From Norana najaformis (Eukaryota > Annelida > Clitellata > Crassiclitellata > Hormogastridae): a DNA stretch of 64,000 nucleotides. Location of the stretch: the NCBI GenBank assembly GCA_964023275.1, contig OZ029913.1, positions 40,539,757 to 40,603,756 on the forward strand, written 5' to 3'. The notes under the pieces are model-generated. The model made no database searches. It was not told the DNA's origin and saw nothing but the letters and a program-made list of their open reading frames with translations. A program made the position numbers and the translations under genes. Shown piece by piece: positions 1 to 10,338 of this stretch (within the stretch, counting starts at the first letter, position 1; each line of letters starts with the position of its first letter).

Positions 1-1210
1 GATTCTCACGCACAGAGGCTCCTTGGCATACGCATTTACCGATGTCGCTAACCAGGCCAGTTATTCGATTAGATTAAACAATTTTCGAGTTTAAGATTAG
101 ATAATTTTAAAGAAATCGACTTTTGTATTCACGTTGGCGGAGCAATTCATTTCGTGGTGGTGTATCGCACGCATCACATTTAGCTAACTTTAAGAGTTGA
201 ATCTACATTTAGATATGTGTTGTGTGTTTAAAGTGCCTTCAGTAGTCTACAGAGATGAATACGGGCCGAAAAAACCCGGCCCGGCCCGGTACGGCCCACG
301 TCGTAACAATTATGGCTTGGCCCGGTCCAAATACAGGTTATAGTTATAGTCAGTTGTATATGCATTGCACCTTGTACAATTGTTGATGTTCATGTAGGCA
401 CTTCTGCTAAGATGACTTTCGTGCTACGTTTGCAGTTCAAAGCCAGCTGTTATGAACTGTTTTTATTTATAACACAGATATCAAGCAGTCACCTGAATAA
501 TGTCAATGACTTTCACTTTGAAAATTTTTTAAATATTGACTAAAACAGTGAACCGACTTGCAATGTTCCTTGTGTTTGGTGGAAGTTTTTTAATGTTTTA
601 AAAAGATTTCAACATTTTGCATCACTACCTAGCATACCTTCTGTTGTTTCTGCCAAAAACACAATAGTGAGGTATGTTGGCTGAAACAAATTTGGACAAT
701 CTCTAGCCATTAATACAGTATTTTATTGAACTCAACTTAGCTGAATCCACAAACTAGTCACTTAGAGATGCAGTTGTCAATTACCGTATACAGCTACAAA
801 ACAAATGATTAAGCCTATGTGTCTATATTCTGTAACATATGCATGACGTATTTATATGGCTGAATTCGAATGCAGAAACAGAATGCTGTCTTTTGTGTCT
901 GTCAATTAAAAGTCCTCATAATAGGCACGTCCCGTACATTGCATCACCCCGGCGGACATTGTATAACCCGTACGTACATTTCGTGGCATTGCACCTTCCT
1001 TTACGGACCTTGCGTAACCCTTACGTGCGTTACTCCTGCAAAGGCTGGCCAGAAACTGTCAATCAAAATCAGACAGGATACACTGTCACAATATCCTTCG
1101 GTATGCGGCGTACTGCTAAACGCAAATTGTTTGCTTATTGTTCAGTAGTTACTTTCTTAGTGTAAGTAAGTATTAGACATTTTGAAATACTAACTTAAAC
1201 TTTCCGAATG
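1..1210. repeat. Dispersed 1.2-kb repeat, copy A
   Basis: The stretch matches 22168-23275 in the same orientation from its first bases (CACAGAGGCT, CTAACCAGGCCAGTTATTCG) to about 1210. There are many point differences, and copy B lacks about 80 bases of copy A near 1060-1135. Copy A probably starts before the window. The match covers both sides of the GC-rich left end of the hAT-like element at 250, so the duplicated unit is larger than that element. No intact coding region is visible in either copy. It could be an internal part of a large transposon or an old segmental duplication. Confidence 0.8.
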
Positions 1211-1374
1211 GATAAAATCTAATACCAACAAACTGCAGTTTCGTACAAAAGACTGAGAAATGTGAAAGGCGACATTTTTCTCCGCCACGCCACGAACTCG
1301 GCCCGGCCCGCTCTAAATCGCGGGGTGGGCCGGGCCGGGCCAGGCCGGGCCGCCCGGTCCATTGCACATCTCTG
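250..1374. mobile_element. Non-autonomous hAT-like element with GC-rich inverted ends
   Basis: The left end reads CAGAGATG followed by GGCCGGG-type repeats. The right end, read on the minus strand, is CAGAGATGTGCAATGGACC followed by the same GGCC-rich run (1296-1360). CAGAGATG-type termini are typical of hAT superfamily elements. The flanking 8-mers GTAGTCTA (242-249) and GTCATCTA (1375-1382) agree at six of eight positions, consistent with a decayed 8-bp target duplication. The interior is AT-rich and has no transposase. A second left end lies at about 22418, where the right end is missing. Confidence 0.6.
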
Positions 1375-1639
1375 GTCATCTAGCATAGGAATCTATAGGC
1401 CTATACTGAGAAATATAAAGTCGTGTAAAAATTGTATATCGCGTTTGAAAACTGAATTGTGGCGACTCCTGTGCGATAGCAAGTAAATGGGTTTCTATAG
1501 AGGCCAACAGGCTCTAGAGAGCCGAAGTGGTGTTCAGTGATTAGCCGGACATACTCGGAGAAAGAGAATCCAACATTATCTTTTTGTGTCAGTATCCGAA
1601 GGTAAATGGTAATACTTCTCTATCTTCTAACCCAATCTC

Positions 1640-2215
1640 CATTTCAATCTGCATACCCCAAGTTTTGGCAGCACTTCTTGATTTATCTGCTGCCTTTCAT
1701 ACTTTGGACTCTCCTTTTGCATCATCTCAAGCATTGATTTGGGGTTTCTGGTCCTGCCCTGCATTGGTTTGCACTTATCACAGCCCATGCACTCAAAAAG
1801 GACATCATTCGTCTGGAGCTTTATTGACATGTGGTGTTCCGCAGGGTACTTTTTTGTTTGCATTATACACCACACCTCTAGGGACACTGTTTGATTCACT
1901 AGGATATTACTTCCACGAGTATGATACCCAAATCCACATTTCATCTGACAGTTTAGTTTACCTTGTCCTTCATCTGTACAGCTGTTGTCTGATGCCTTTG
2001 AAGAGTTTCAGTCTTGGATGGCAGCTAATAAACTCATCCTTAACCGATCGAAAACTGAATCTCTACTACTGGGCATTCCACATCAACTTAAGAAATGTAA
2101 ATGGCTTAAATCCTTAAATCTGGGTTACTCACTTGAGTTGACTGATGCTGCTCGTGACATGGGCATTGTTTTTGATTGTACAATGTCTCACAAACTAAGT
2201 GATTGGTATTTTTAA
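1640..2215 (+). pseudogene. LINE reverse transcriptase fragment, decayed
   Basis: Translation in two frames gives recognisable blocks of a CR1/L2-type LINE reverse transcriptase: LLDLSAAFHTLD, then GVPQGT, then a degraded active-site region (YDTQ where these elements have YADDTQ), then WMAANKLILNRSKTE and AARDMGIVFD. The frame changes near 1980. The catalytic aspartate pair is lost. It is a dead 5'-truncated insertion with no intact ORF around it. Confidence 0.8.
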
Positions 2216-3189
2216 GTCAACATACATATTCGTGACATGTGCAGTGTAGCTTAACTCTTTGAATACTTGCTATTGCCGTGTTCCCTTTAAGCTGCACGCG
2301 GGCGTGCGCGCGCGCACGGCATTTCAGGATAGCGCGCACAGAATTTTACTCTTAGCAGAAAATTTCGTGTGTTCATTTTATTTTAAAGTTAAATTTAGTT
2401 CATTGCTGCAGCTGATGGAATATTTAGCTTACGATGTTCAGAAGGCCAAAACAAGGCCCGTGTTATAAAACCATACGCCTTGTCTGCCCGTTGTAGCAGG
2501 TATTTAAGAGAATGTGTACATCCATTTGGCCTATCGGCTGTATCAGCCTCTCTGCAATCTGAGCCTTTATCAGACTGATGCTGCATTATACGTGATATAT
2601 GTGGTCTCTGTGTAGCTCGCCCGATGTTTCGGATTAGTCGACCCACTGTGAAAACCAATACTCAGTTATACACACAGATATGAATATTCAGATACACTCC
2701 AATATACACCCAGACACGGTTCTCCGTAACAGGCTAACTACCACCGCATATACTGCTTCCAAGGTGCCTTTTTTGTAAAGCATGCCCTTTAACAGTAGGT
2801 TACTCAGTTCGGGCACTCAAGCCCGTGGCCCAACGTCTGCCCGAAATAACATCTGCCTTGTTCGTGTCTCGTTCACTCGTTCTCGTTCTGTGGAACTTCT
2901 GTCTCGCTCTGTCTCTGTCTCAGTCTCTCCGTCTCCGTCTTTTTCTTTATATTTAATACTACATATGACTGCAGTCTTCATGTTACTCGGCCTGCTGTGA
3001 AAGTAGTCTTTCTTTTTCATAATACAGTCGCTATTAGCCAGTTTGCATCTACAACCTAGTATTCTTGACTGGACATCTCTAGAAGTGCAATTCACTGGAA
3101 AAATCTAGTCTACAAGTTTTTATTACATATTCATTCGTTTGCGATTAAACAACGTCAACACGAAAATTATCCGACAGCGGCTAGAGAAA
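2216..3189. other. No gene recognised
   Basis: I see no coding exon or complete element here. Local features are a short alternating CG/GC run at 2296-2320 (possible Z-DNA former) and a CT-rich, Tct/Gtct-type stretch at 2860-2950 that produces spurious serine-rich reading frames. Confidence 0.5.
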
Positions 3190-4690
3190 AAAAACTTGTG
3201 AACGCTTTAAGACAGGGTGGCTTGACGAATATGTTGAGACTGAACTGCCATCATTGAATACAAAACAAACCGTTGTGTCATATCGCGGCAATTCCGACGA
3301 TGTTATTTGCGATAAGTTATATGCGCGAAAGCCAACGCTAATGGCGATTTCACTACTGGTAAACGATGGGACGAATGGAAGTTGGATTATTTAAAGTGGC
3401 ACGACACACATAACTTATGACGCTTCCGTTACAAAACTCCGGAATTGAGATAAAGGAGGCATTTTCAAGATGTTCAAGGAACCAACAAGCGAAAGAGAAG
3501 TGAGATTGGAGTGCAGCGGAAAACATAAAAGCCAGAACAGGTGAAAGTTATGATTGATAACGTTACACTTGTTATTGTTTACAGAAAATGGTGATGTTTA
3601 TATCTGACGGAGCTTCAGGTATGCTGGGCAAACACAACGGCTTCACAGCCCAACTTCGTCGAGAAATTCCACACTTATTAGAGCAACACTGTGTTGCACA
3701 CACAGAAGGCATCTGCAATGATGCATGGAAAAATGTATCGCTAATGAAAGACATAGAGACTCTGCTCATAACTGTTTATACACTGTTTAGCAAGTCTCTG
3801 TAAAACGAGCGGAATTTATAGAGCTGGCAAAAGTTACAGAAAGCGATGTTGATTGTTGCATTTAGACCATTAAACGAAGTTCGTTTTCTATCCCGCTATT
3901 TTGCATACTGCATGACTATTGTACAGAACAGGTGAATAACAACGACCCTTTGTACAAGTGTTATTTGAAGCGTCTAACAGATCCTCACTATCATGTTGCA
4001 CTAATTGTTCTTAACGCTGTCCTTGAGGAGTTAGCTGCCCTTTGTAAAAGTTTTCAAAAGAGCTGTTTAACGACGGTCGAAGGGCCTCAGTTAGTGAAAG
4101 CGAAAATTGCCAAGTTGCGCTCACAATATCTCGGATAATGCGTATACTGGAGTGATGATGTAAAGGAGCTGTTAAGTCAATATGAAAACGTTGACACAGC
4201 TGCTGTTGTACGATTCATTGAGCGAGTCTGCAACCATTTGGACGGTAAATTTTATAGAAGAGGAATATTAGAATGGAAAGTGTTCGAGCTACGCATGTTG
4301 GCCGACACAAAAAGGCTATGACTTGGGCAAACTGAGATTGCCAGATTAGCAGTGAAGCACTGTAAAGTCCTTGACAAAACTGACGGCGAATACAAAATGC
4401 AGCTTTGCAAAAAGTATCGCGATTTTAAATATATTGCAATCGAAAAATTTAAGGCAGGAATGTTCAAGACATTTGACGATGTAGTGTCCTATATCCTTGA
4501 ATATGAAGAACTCGATGAGTTAGCGCATCTCGTCGATATATGTGGCACCTTCCAGGCATCTAGCGTGGAGTGCGAGCGCTGCTTCAGCCTTATGATTGCA
4601 TTAAGACTTTTTAAAATTCTGGCCAAACAATTGACCTGGATTGCGTGTTTGCTTGTTGGCAATCGCGCAGACAGACGCGAGAAAATCTAA
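3190..4690 (+). pseudogene. hAT transposase pseudogene (ZBED-like)
   Basis: Broken reading frames on the plus strand keep hAT transposase blocks in the right order: FISDGASGMLGKHNGF and EQHCVAHTEGI (3588-3803), FRPLNEVRFLSRYFA shortly after a stop, LTDPHYHVALIVLNAVLEEL (3932-4138), and a C-terminal dimerisation block with SSVECERCFSLM (4352-4690). Several stops and frame changes separate the blocks, so it cannot make a full transposase. The BED zinc finger and the element's terminal repeats were not identified, so the start given is approximate. Confidence 0.8.
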
Positions 4691-4947
4691 ATTTAATTTT
4701 TGTCCTTCGCCTTTAGTATAGCCTATACAAGGATTTTATATCCTTGTATAGTCCAACAGACGTGCATTAATTGTTTAGGAAACAACTTGAATCATGTGTA
4801 CGATCGTATATGCAATCATAGAAAGTAGTGTTGTGAATTGATGTAGGCCCCTGGGCCTATCTATAGTTCAATTTAGTTATGAATGGCCGTCAATTATATT
4901 TGTTCGTGTTATGATCTATTTTAAAATGTACATAGGCCATGTAATAA

Positions 4948-5060
4948 CACTGGTCAACATAGAAATCGTTACTGACTGGAAAAGGCCCTAATGTGTAGCA
5001 TCTTGGTGTGCTGAACACGAATATAACCATACAGATTTTTTATTGGCTCTCGTTTTGAAA
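4948..5060 (+). repeat. Left terminal inverted repeat
   Basis: The complement of this stretch is found at 7188-7300. Shared blocks are CACTGG-CAACA at the tip, GTGCTGAACACGAATAT about 60-70 bases in, and TTGGCTCT-GTTTT at the inner edge. The spacing differs by roughly ten bases. Confidence 0.75.
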
Positions 5061-5243
5061 ATATTTCATATAGTTCATTTTTTATGTTTCACCATGTAAA
5101 TTTATGCAGTAGGACTGCGACAATATCCTAAATAAGTCTAGAATGATGTAATATTCCACCTCATTGCATAATCCCATCATGGACACATCATGCACAGTTG
5201 ATTACGTCATTTTCTGATGCAATGTAAAACTACAGCCAGTCGG

Positions 5244-5282
5244 CTGCTGACGTAAGATGACGTCAGCAGTGTACTATATAAA
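5244..5282 (+). promoter_or_regulatory. Transposon promoter: CRE palindrome and TATA box
   Basis: An inverted pair CTGCTGACGT (5244-5253) and ACGTCAGCAG (5260-5269) brackets a full CRE site TGACGTCA (5258-5265). A TATATAAA box follows at 5275-5282. The ORF begins about 115 bases downstream. CREB/ATF-type binding is inferred from the motif alone. Confidence 0.6.
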
Positions 5283-5397
5283 GCGAGTCGGAACGGTTGA
5301 GCATTTACAATATTACAGACTTTGTGCGAGACAGTTTAAGTTACTGTTTTATAAAACTATTATTACTTTATCCATTTAGATACAATACAGAAGAGTA

Positions 5398-7089
5398 ATG
5401 CCTCGGAAGTGCGTAAATACTGTGGACAACTTTTGTTACATTTGTGGGGAAGTGACATTTGCCAACCAGAAGAAAAGTATCACTTATCAAGTCAAGAAGG
5501 CATATCATGCTTACTTCGAATGCAAGGTTGGTGACCAAGACAAGCCATGGGCCCCGCATATATGCTGTGCTACATGTACAACACAGCTTTCACAGTGGTT
5601 GAATGGCAAAAGACCATCAATGCCGTTTGCAGTTCCCATGGTGTGGAGAGAGCAAAGCAACCACGTAGATGACTGTTACTTCTGCTTGGTTCCTCCTCTT
5701 TCCGGTGGAATAACGAAGCAAAAGAAGTCGACAATAGTCTACCAAAACATTCCGTCAGCATTGAGACCAGTTCCACATGGTGATGGACTTCCTATTCCAG
5801 AACCTCCAGCAGAATATATTTTTCTTGATTCATCTGATGAGGACAAGGGTGAGCCGACATGTTCTTCTCCTGGTCCGTCAGCGTGCAGTGATCCCGATTT
5901 TCACTGTGGTGCATCATCAACCCCACACAGAATAACACAGGAAGAACTAAATGACCTTGTTCGTGATTTGGACTTATCCAAAAACAAGGCAGAATTGCTA
6001 GGATCAAGACTCCAACAATGGAATCTTCTAGAAGAAGATGTCACAATTACTTCATATAGAAAGCGCCATCAGCAGTTGGAACCTTTCTTTATGAAGGAAG
6101 GTAATCTGGTATTCTGTTCCAATATTGACGACCTCATGAATGCCTTACAGATCACTCATGACCCACAAGAATGGAGACTCTTTGTAGACTCTTCAACACT
6201 GAGTCTTAAGGCTGTGCTTTTGCACAATGGAAACCGTCTTCCATCTATTCCATTAGCGCATGCTGTCCACATGAAAGAGACATACGATAACCTAAAACAG
6301 CTACTGCATTCCATTGACTATAACAGGTACAAATGGCACCTGTGTGGTGATTTGAAGGTAGTTGCCATTTTAATGGGACTGCAGCAAGGATATACAAAAT
6401 ATATGTGTTTATTGTGTGAGTGGGATAGCCGAGCAAGAGAGTTGCACTACGTGCGGAAGGAATGGACTCCCAGACAAAACATGGCAGTTGGACAGAAGAA
6501 TATCCAGCACCCAGCTCTGGTCGAGGCTCACAAAATCCTACTACCACCCCTTCACATCAAACTAGGTTTGGTGAAGAACTTCGTGAAAGCCATGGACCGC
6601 ACTTCGCCAGCTTTCCGATACCTGCATGAAAAATTCCCTCGACTCAGCGAAGCAAAGATTAAAGAGGGAGTTTTTGTGGGTCCTCAGATTAGAGAACTCT
6701 TCAAAGATGACCGCTTCAACAACTTGCTGGAGGGTGATGCGAAACAAGCATGGAATGCTTTTCGTCTAGTGTCTACAGACTTTCTGGGGAATGTTAGGGC
6801 AGAAAACTACAAGGAACTAGTAGAAGACATGCTCAAGCAGTACCAGAAATTTCGCTGCAATATGTCTCTGAAGATGCATTTCCTTCATTCCCATCTGGAT
6901 TTCTTCCCTGACAACTGTGGTATGGTTAGTGACGAACATGGCGAACGTTTTCATCAAGATATCGCAACAATGGAGCAAAGGTACCAGGGAAAATGGTCCA
7001 CTACAATGTTGGCTGACTACTGCTGGACACTCCGCAGAGATGCTCCCGAACAGCTGTACAAGAGACAGGCAAAAAAATCTAAGAACTAG
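5398..7089 (+). CDS. Putative transposase of the inverted-repeat element (563 aa)
   Basis: Single uninterrupted ORF from an ATG that follows the TATA box. The N-terminus carries cysteine pairs suggesting a zinc-binding domain (C13-x2-C16 with H54, C56, C57, C60, and a second pair C93/C96). A proline- and serine-rich acidic linker follows (about 125-180). The C-terminal half has ordered motifs FVDSS (D264), CGDLK (D318), KYMCLLCEWD and SDEHGERFHQD (E513/E516). D264, D318 and E513 or E516 could be a DDE-type triad, but that is inference. I recall similar single-exon proteins recurring in invertebrate genomes without a named function. The inverted repeats around it support transposase. It ends KRQAKKSKN, a basic tail. 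Confidence 0.75.
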   Translation: MPRKCVNTVDNFCYICGEVTFANQKKSITYQVKKAYHAYFECKVGDQDKPWAPHICCATCTTQLSQWLNGKRPSMPFAVPMVWREQSNHVDDCYFCLVPPLSGGITKQKKSTIVYQNIPSALRPVPHGDGLPIPEPPAEYIFLDSSDEDKGEPTCSSPGPSACSDPDFHCGASSTPHRITQEELNDLVRDLDLSKNKAELLGSRLQQWNLLEEDVTITSYRKRHQQLEPFFMKEGNLVFCSNIDDLMNALQITHDPQEWRLFVDSSTLSLKAVLLHNGNRLPSIPLAHAVHMKETYDNLKQLLHSIDYNRYKWHLCGDLKVVAILMGLQQGYTKYMCLLCEWDSRARELHYVRKEWTPRQNMAVGQKNIQHPALVEAHKILLPPLHIKLGLVKNFVKAMDRTSPAFRYLHEKFPRLSEAKIKEGVFVGPQIRELFKDDRFNNLLEGDAKQAWNAFRLVSTDFLGNVRAENYKELVEDMLKQYQKFRCNMSLKMHFLHSHLDFFPDNCGMVSDEHGERFHQDIATMEQRYQGKWSTTMLADYCWTLRRDAPEQLYKRQAKKSKN

Positions 7090-7178
7090 TCTATGACCTG
7101 GTTTTTACAAATATTAACTGTAAGTGTATCACTATTGGCATGCATTGTGCGATATAAAATTACTTCATTTCAGATTAC

Positions 7179-7184
7179 AATAAA
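7179..7184 (+). promoter_or_regulatory. AATAAA polyadenylation signal of the transposon ORF
   Basis: AATAAA lies 90 bases past the stop codon of the 563-residue ORF and just inside the right inverted repeat. Confidence 0.6.
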
Positions 7185-7187
7185 ACT

Positions 7188-7300
7188 AGAGCCAATTCGG
7201 CATTTTCACTGTCATATTCGTGTTCAGCACATACAAATTGATAAGAACTGACTAATTTCATTTCAGTAACATGACTTTTGTAAAAATTTGTTGTCCAGTG
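7188..7300 (-). repeat. Right terminal inverted repeat
   Basis: Mirror of the repeat at 4948-5060. Read on the minus strand it starts CACTGGACAACA and contains GTGCTGAACACGAATAT and TTGGCTCTAGTTTT. Confidence 0.75.
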
Positions 7301-8289
7301 TAATTTTATACAATGTTGTCACGTGCACATGCAGGCTACTTACTTACTTCAACTTGTATTTAGCCTTTTACATATTATACAGTGCAATTTCATAGGCTTT
7401 TAGTTTATTCCTAATAGATGTGCAACCTTCCACAGCGCAGGTCCCAAATGTTAGCCTACTGCCCACTGGGTAGGCCAATGCTTGCAAGGCGAAGAAATTA
7501 GAAAGAACTTTGCTCGCGAACAAGTCATGGCCATCATTTTGTCTTCAAAAGACTACCTCTGGTGATGCCGCTAAGAAATTCCGCAGCTTCTGATTGTTTT
7601 GGGTCTTCAGTTTCTGTAAACTGTATTCTGGGTTGTCTTCACTGGTCAAAGATTGCAAGGCAGTGAAGGCCGCTTTAAGACTAATGCCTTACAAACTCTC
7701 TCAATAAAATGTATTTCAACACTATCACTTTAAGTTATAACTAACCTAAACTAACTACACAAAATACAATTAGGCCTGACATCAAAATTATCTATAATCA
7801 GTTCTTGTGAATAATAACAGCAAAAATTCTGCTGCATATGTTGATTACACACTCTGTAAGCAAAATATACTTTTAGTCTTGCCGCTCGTACGTGGTTGGA
7901 ACGAAAACTGACTCATGTAACTGAACCTCTGCCCATCGGCCAGCCGTCTACTGCCAGCCTCGTATCTCAAACTAAGTCTCAAACTGGCGGCTGGCCTAGT
8001 TCTCCAGCTAGGTAGTCCTCCTTGCCCTAGAGCCTAGGTCATGCAAGACTGCCCGAATATGTGCGGGAGGCTGGGATGGCATGCCAAATGATTTATATCC
8101 TTAGCCTGGGAAGAATTGCGGGTGCTGATACTGCCGATGTTGCGTTGGAAATCATATCCAGAAAGAGTACGAGTGCGGTTGACTTCAAGTGTGTGATGTG
8201 TGGTGACCTATATTTGGCTTTCCAACTGGAACAAAACAAAAGCCTGCAGATCGGCTTACATCCCTAGATGACTTTGATGACAACCATAC
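7301..8289. other. No gene recognised
   Basis: AT-rich unique-looking sequence. I see no exon with homology, no complete element and no RNA gene. Confidence 0.5.
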
Positions 8290-8830
8290 GGAGAATCTTT
8301 ATTGTAATCATGAGATTTCTACAAGCGCTCACTCAAAAAAATCGATAGGAAAAAGGGTTCGATTCCAGGTCAAGATTCAAGAGTCAGGCAGAGAGACAGC
8401 GTGGCAGCTACGGTGGGTGATATTTGGGATTGGAGCGGAAAGAGGGATAAGAGAAAGAAGGGGAATCAGGATAGGGTCTGTGAAAGAGGAATGTTTTCAG
8501 TGTTGAGTGAAAAGCCAATGCAGAAATTGCAAGCGCTGGAGAACAGATGAGTTTGTATGACGGGTCAGATAACTGTCGCAGTTCTGGCAGAGTTTATTCC
8601 AGAGTGGTGGGGCAGCTACGACTATGAAGCGATTACCAAATTTTAAGGATGTTGTGACGGACGGTCGGAGAAGTGTTAGTGCAGAAGAGGAACGGGTTGA
8701 GCGGTGTGGTTGGATTGTAAATAACTCGCAAAGATAGGAGGGTTGGGAGGATTGACGTGAGTTGTAGGTAAGTGATAGGACTTTGTACTCGATTCGTTCA
8801 GGTAGTTTAAGAGTGAGAATGACCTCCATT
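8290..8830 (-). mobile_element. LINE 3' end, antisense
   Basis: On the minus strand 8829-8497 encodes a typical C-terminus of a CR1/L2-type LINE polyprotein: RIEYKVLSLTYNS, QPSYLCEL, HRSTRSSSALTLLRP, FGNRFIVVAAPPLWNKL. The following 3' untranslated part (8290-8490) matches two other places, 14180-14437 and, inverted, 38000-38175, sharing the ATCGATAGG and GGTTCGATTCCAGGTCAAGA blocks. It is 5'-truncated and decayed. Confidence 0.75.
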
Positions 8831-9399
8831 TCATTTCATGGTTCTCTCAAATCTTGCGACGGTTCTAGCTCTATGCTGCCTGCCATGTAAAATTCGTTAT
8901 TTAACAAAAACCATATAAAAAACGAATACTGCAAATCTATAACAATGTCGAAAAAGGAAACCCAAAACAGCCAACAAAAATTTGACAGCACAACATCAAT
9001 ATTGAAATAATTCAACATCTTTATTTTCCATCTTCTTAAAACTAAGAAACATTTTAAGCAACCACGATGTAGAATGGCGAAGGCATTTTGCAGCAAAAAG
9101 TACACAAAAATCCTAAAGCAGGTTACTAGAATTTGCCTAAATCCTGTGACAAAGAAAAGCCAAAGCTTAATAATAAATGCCAAAACATTTCACTACAAAA
9201 TATGCTAAAACACCTACAGTAATTGTTCCATGATACAATTTCTCGGCAAAATCAGTTGGCTTTGAAACAGAAATAAGTTTATAAATATTTCCCTACACTG
9301 AAAATCGCTGAAGTTTAACTTAAACATCGATATCCTAATGCAGATAAAAAAGTGTTTACAGGTATCGCTCAACCAGTAAGTCATTATCATCATCAATTG

Positions 9400-9694
9400 C
9401 ATGTATACCCCTCTCTGGATCGTTGCCGTTCAAACAATATTCCCCCGCCACGCTCCTGGGCTCGCTTCCAGGTTGTATGCAGCCCAAGGTTCAACGGCCG
9501 AAGATCCCCTCGACCGTTCGGGTCCATGTGTGTCTTGATTGTCCGAGTGGCCTCTTCCTGATCCTAGGAGGGCCAAGAAGCAAGATTCGGAGAGCCTTTG
9601 CATGGTCCTGTCTGCCAACGCTACGCGCAAAGTGCCCAAATATCCAGAGTCGTCGTGTTTCATACATCTCCGAGTAACCAGTAAGTGGAGCCAA
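9400..9694 (-). mobile_element. Second LINE lineage, C-terminal remnant, antisense
   Basis: Minus-strand frames read ETRRLWIFGHFARS, then RPLGQSRHTWTRTVEGIFGR, then LGLHTTWKRAQER. This is the C-terminal signature (R-R-L-x-x-F-G-H, G-x-x-R-x-T-W-x-R-T-V-E) of a different non-LTR reverse transcriptase group from the APPLWN-type LINEs nearby. One frame change is present. No 5' part is seen. Confidence 0.65.
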
Positions 9695-10338
9695 ATATTT
9701 TACTTAGTTAAAATAGTTTGGCCCGAAATGCCCCAAAGTCAACAAACAGTGTCAACAAAAATTAAAATGCAGTTGTAATATAACAACGTAGCAATCTCCG
9801 CTGACTAGACTATGACTGATCAACCATTGATGACTACAATAGTGTAACGTAAGGTAACACAATTTGTGTGTAAGTGTTCCTATGACTGATCAACACGGGA
9901 AATAGCATTCGGCAGATAACAGGCAACAGTCAACCTCTCTCTGACCATAATCGATTCGGCTTCATCATTCAGCTATAGAAAAAATTTAGTCAGAATTAAT
10001 GTAAAAATGCAGGATGAGAGACTAGTGGTTGAAAGACTATCAAACCAGAATTAATGAGTTCAGTCTGACTCAATACGGCTCCCATAAGCAGAATTTATAC
10101 AGGTTTAAGCATTAGGAATAGTTGTTCTTGTTCAATTCAATAATCTAAAACAATCTCTAAATCAAATGATTAACAGTAAACCCTTCGCAAGAAATCACTA
10201 ACATACTGTTTAAGTAACGGACAATTTCTTCCTATATCAGCCGAGGTAGGCCTACCTAGAGTAGAAGCTTCTGAACTTGTACTGTGCAAAACACCATACA
10301 AAATTCAAACAAATCTAAGATGCACCTAATATTGATGA

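Larger units (their letters stand above)
4948..7300 (+). mobile_element. DNA transposon with inverted ends, TAA target duplication and one intact ORF
   Basis: The left end begins CACTGGTCAACA at 4948. The complement of the right end begins CACTGGACAACA at 7300. Inside both ends the blocks GTGCTGAACACGAATAT and TTGGCTCT-GTTTT recur in the same order, giving imperfect inverted repeats of about 110-120 bp. TAA directly precedes the left end (4945-4947) and follows the right end (7301-7303), fitting a 3-bp target duplication. Between the ends are a TATA promoter, one uninterrupted 563-codon ORF and an AATAAA signal. The superfamily is not certain. A TAA duplication occurs in PIF/Harbinger, but the protein does not look like a Harbinger transposase to me. 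Confidence 0.8.

Noticed and set aside
7100-7300. PIF/Harbinger assignment of the transposon from the TAA duplication
   Set aside because: The protein lacks recognisable Harbinger transposase blocks, and a 3-bp duplication alone is not enough.
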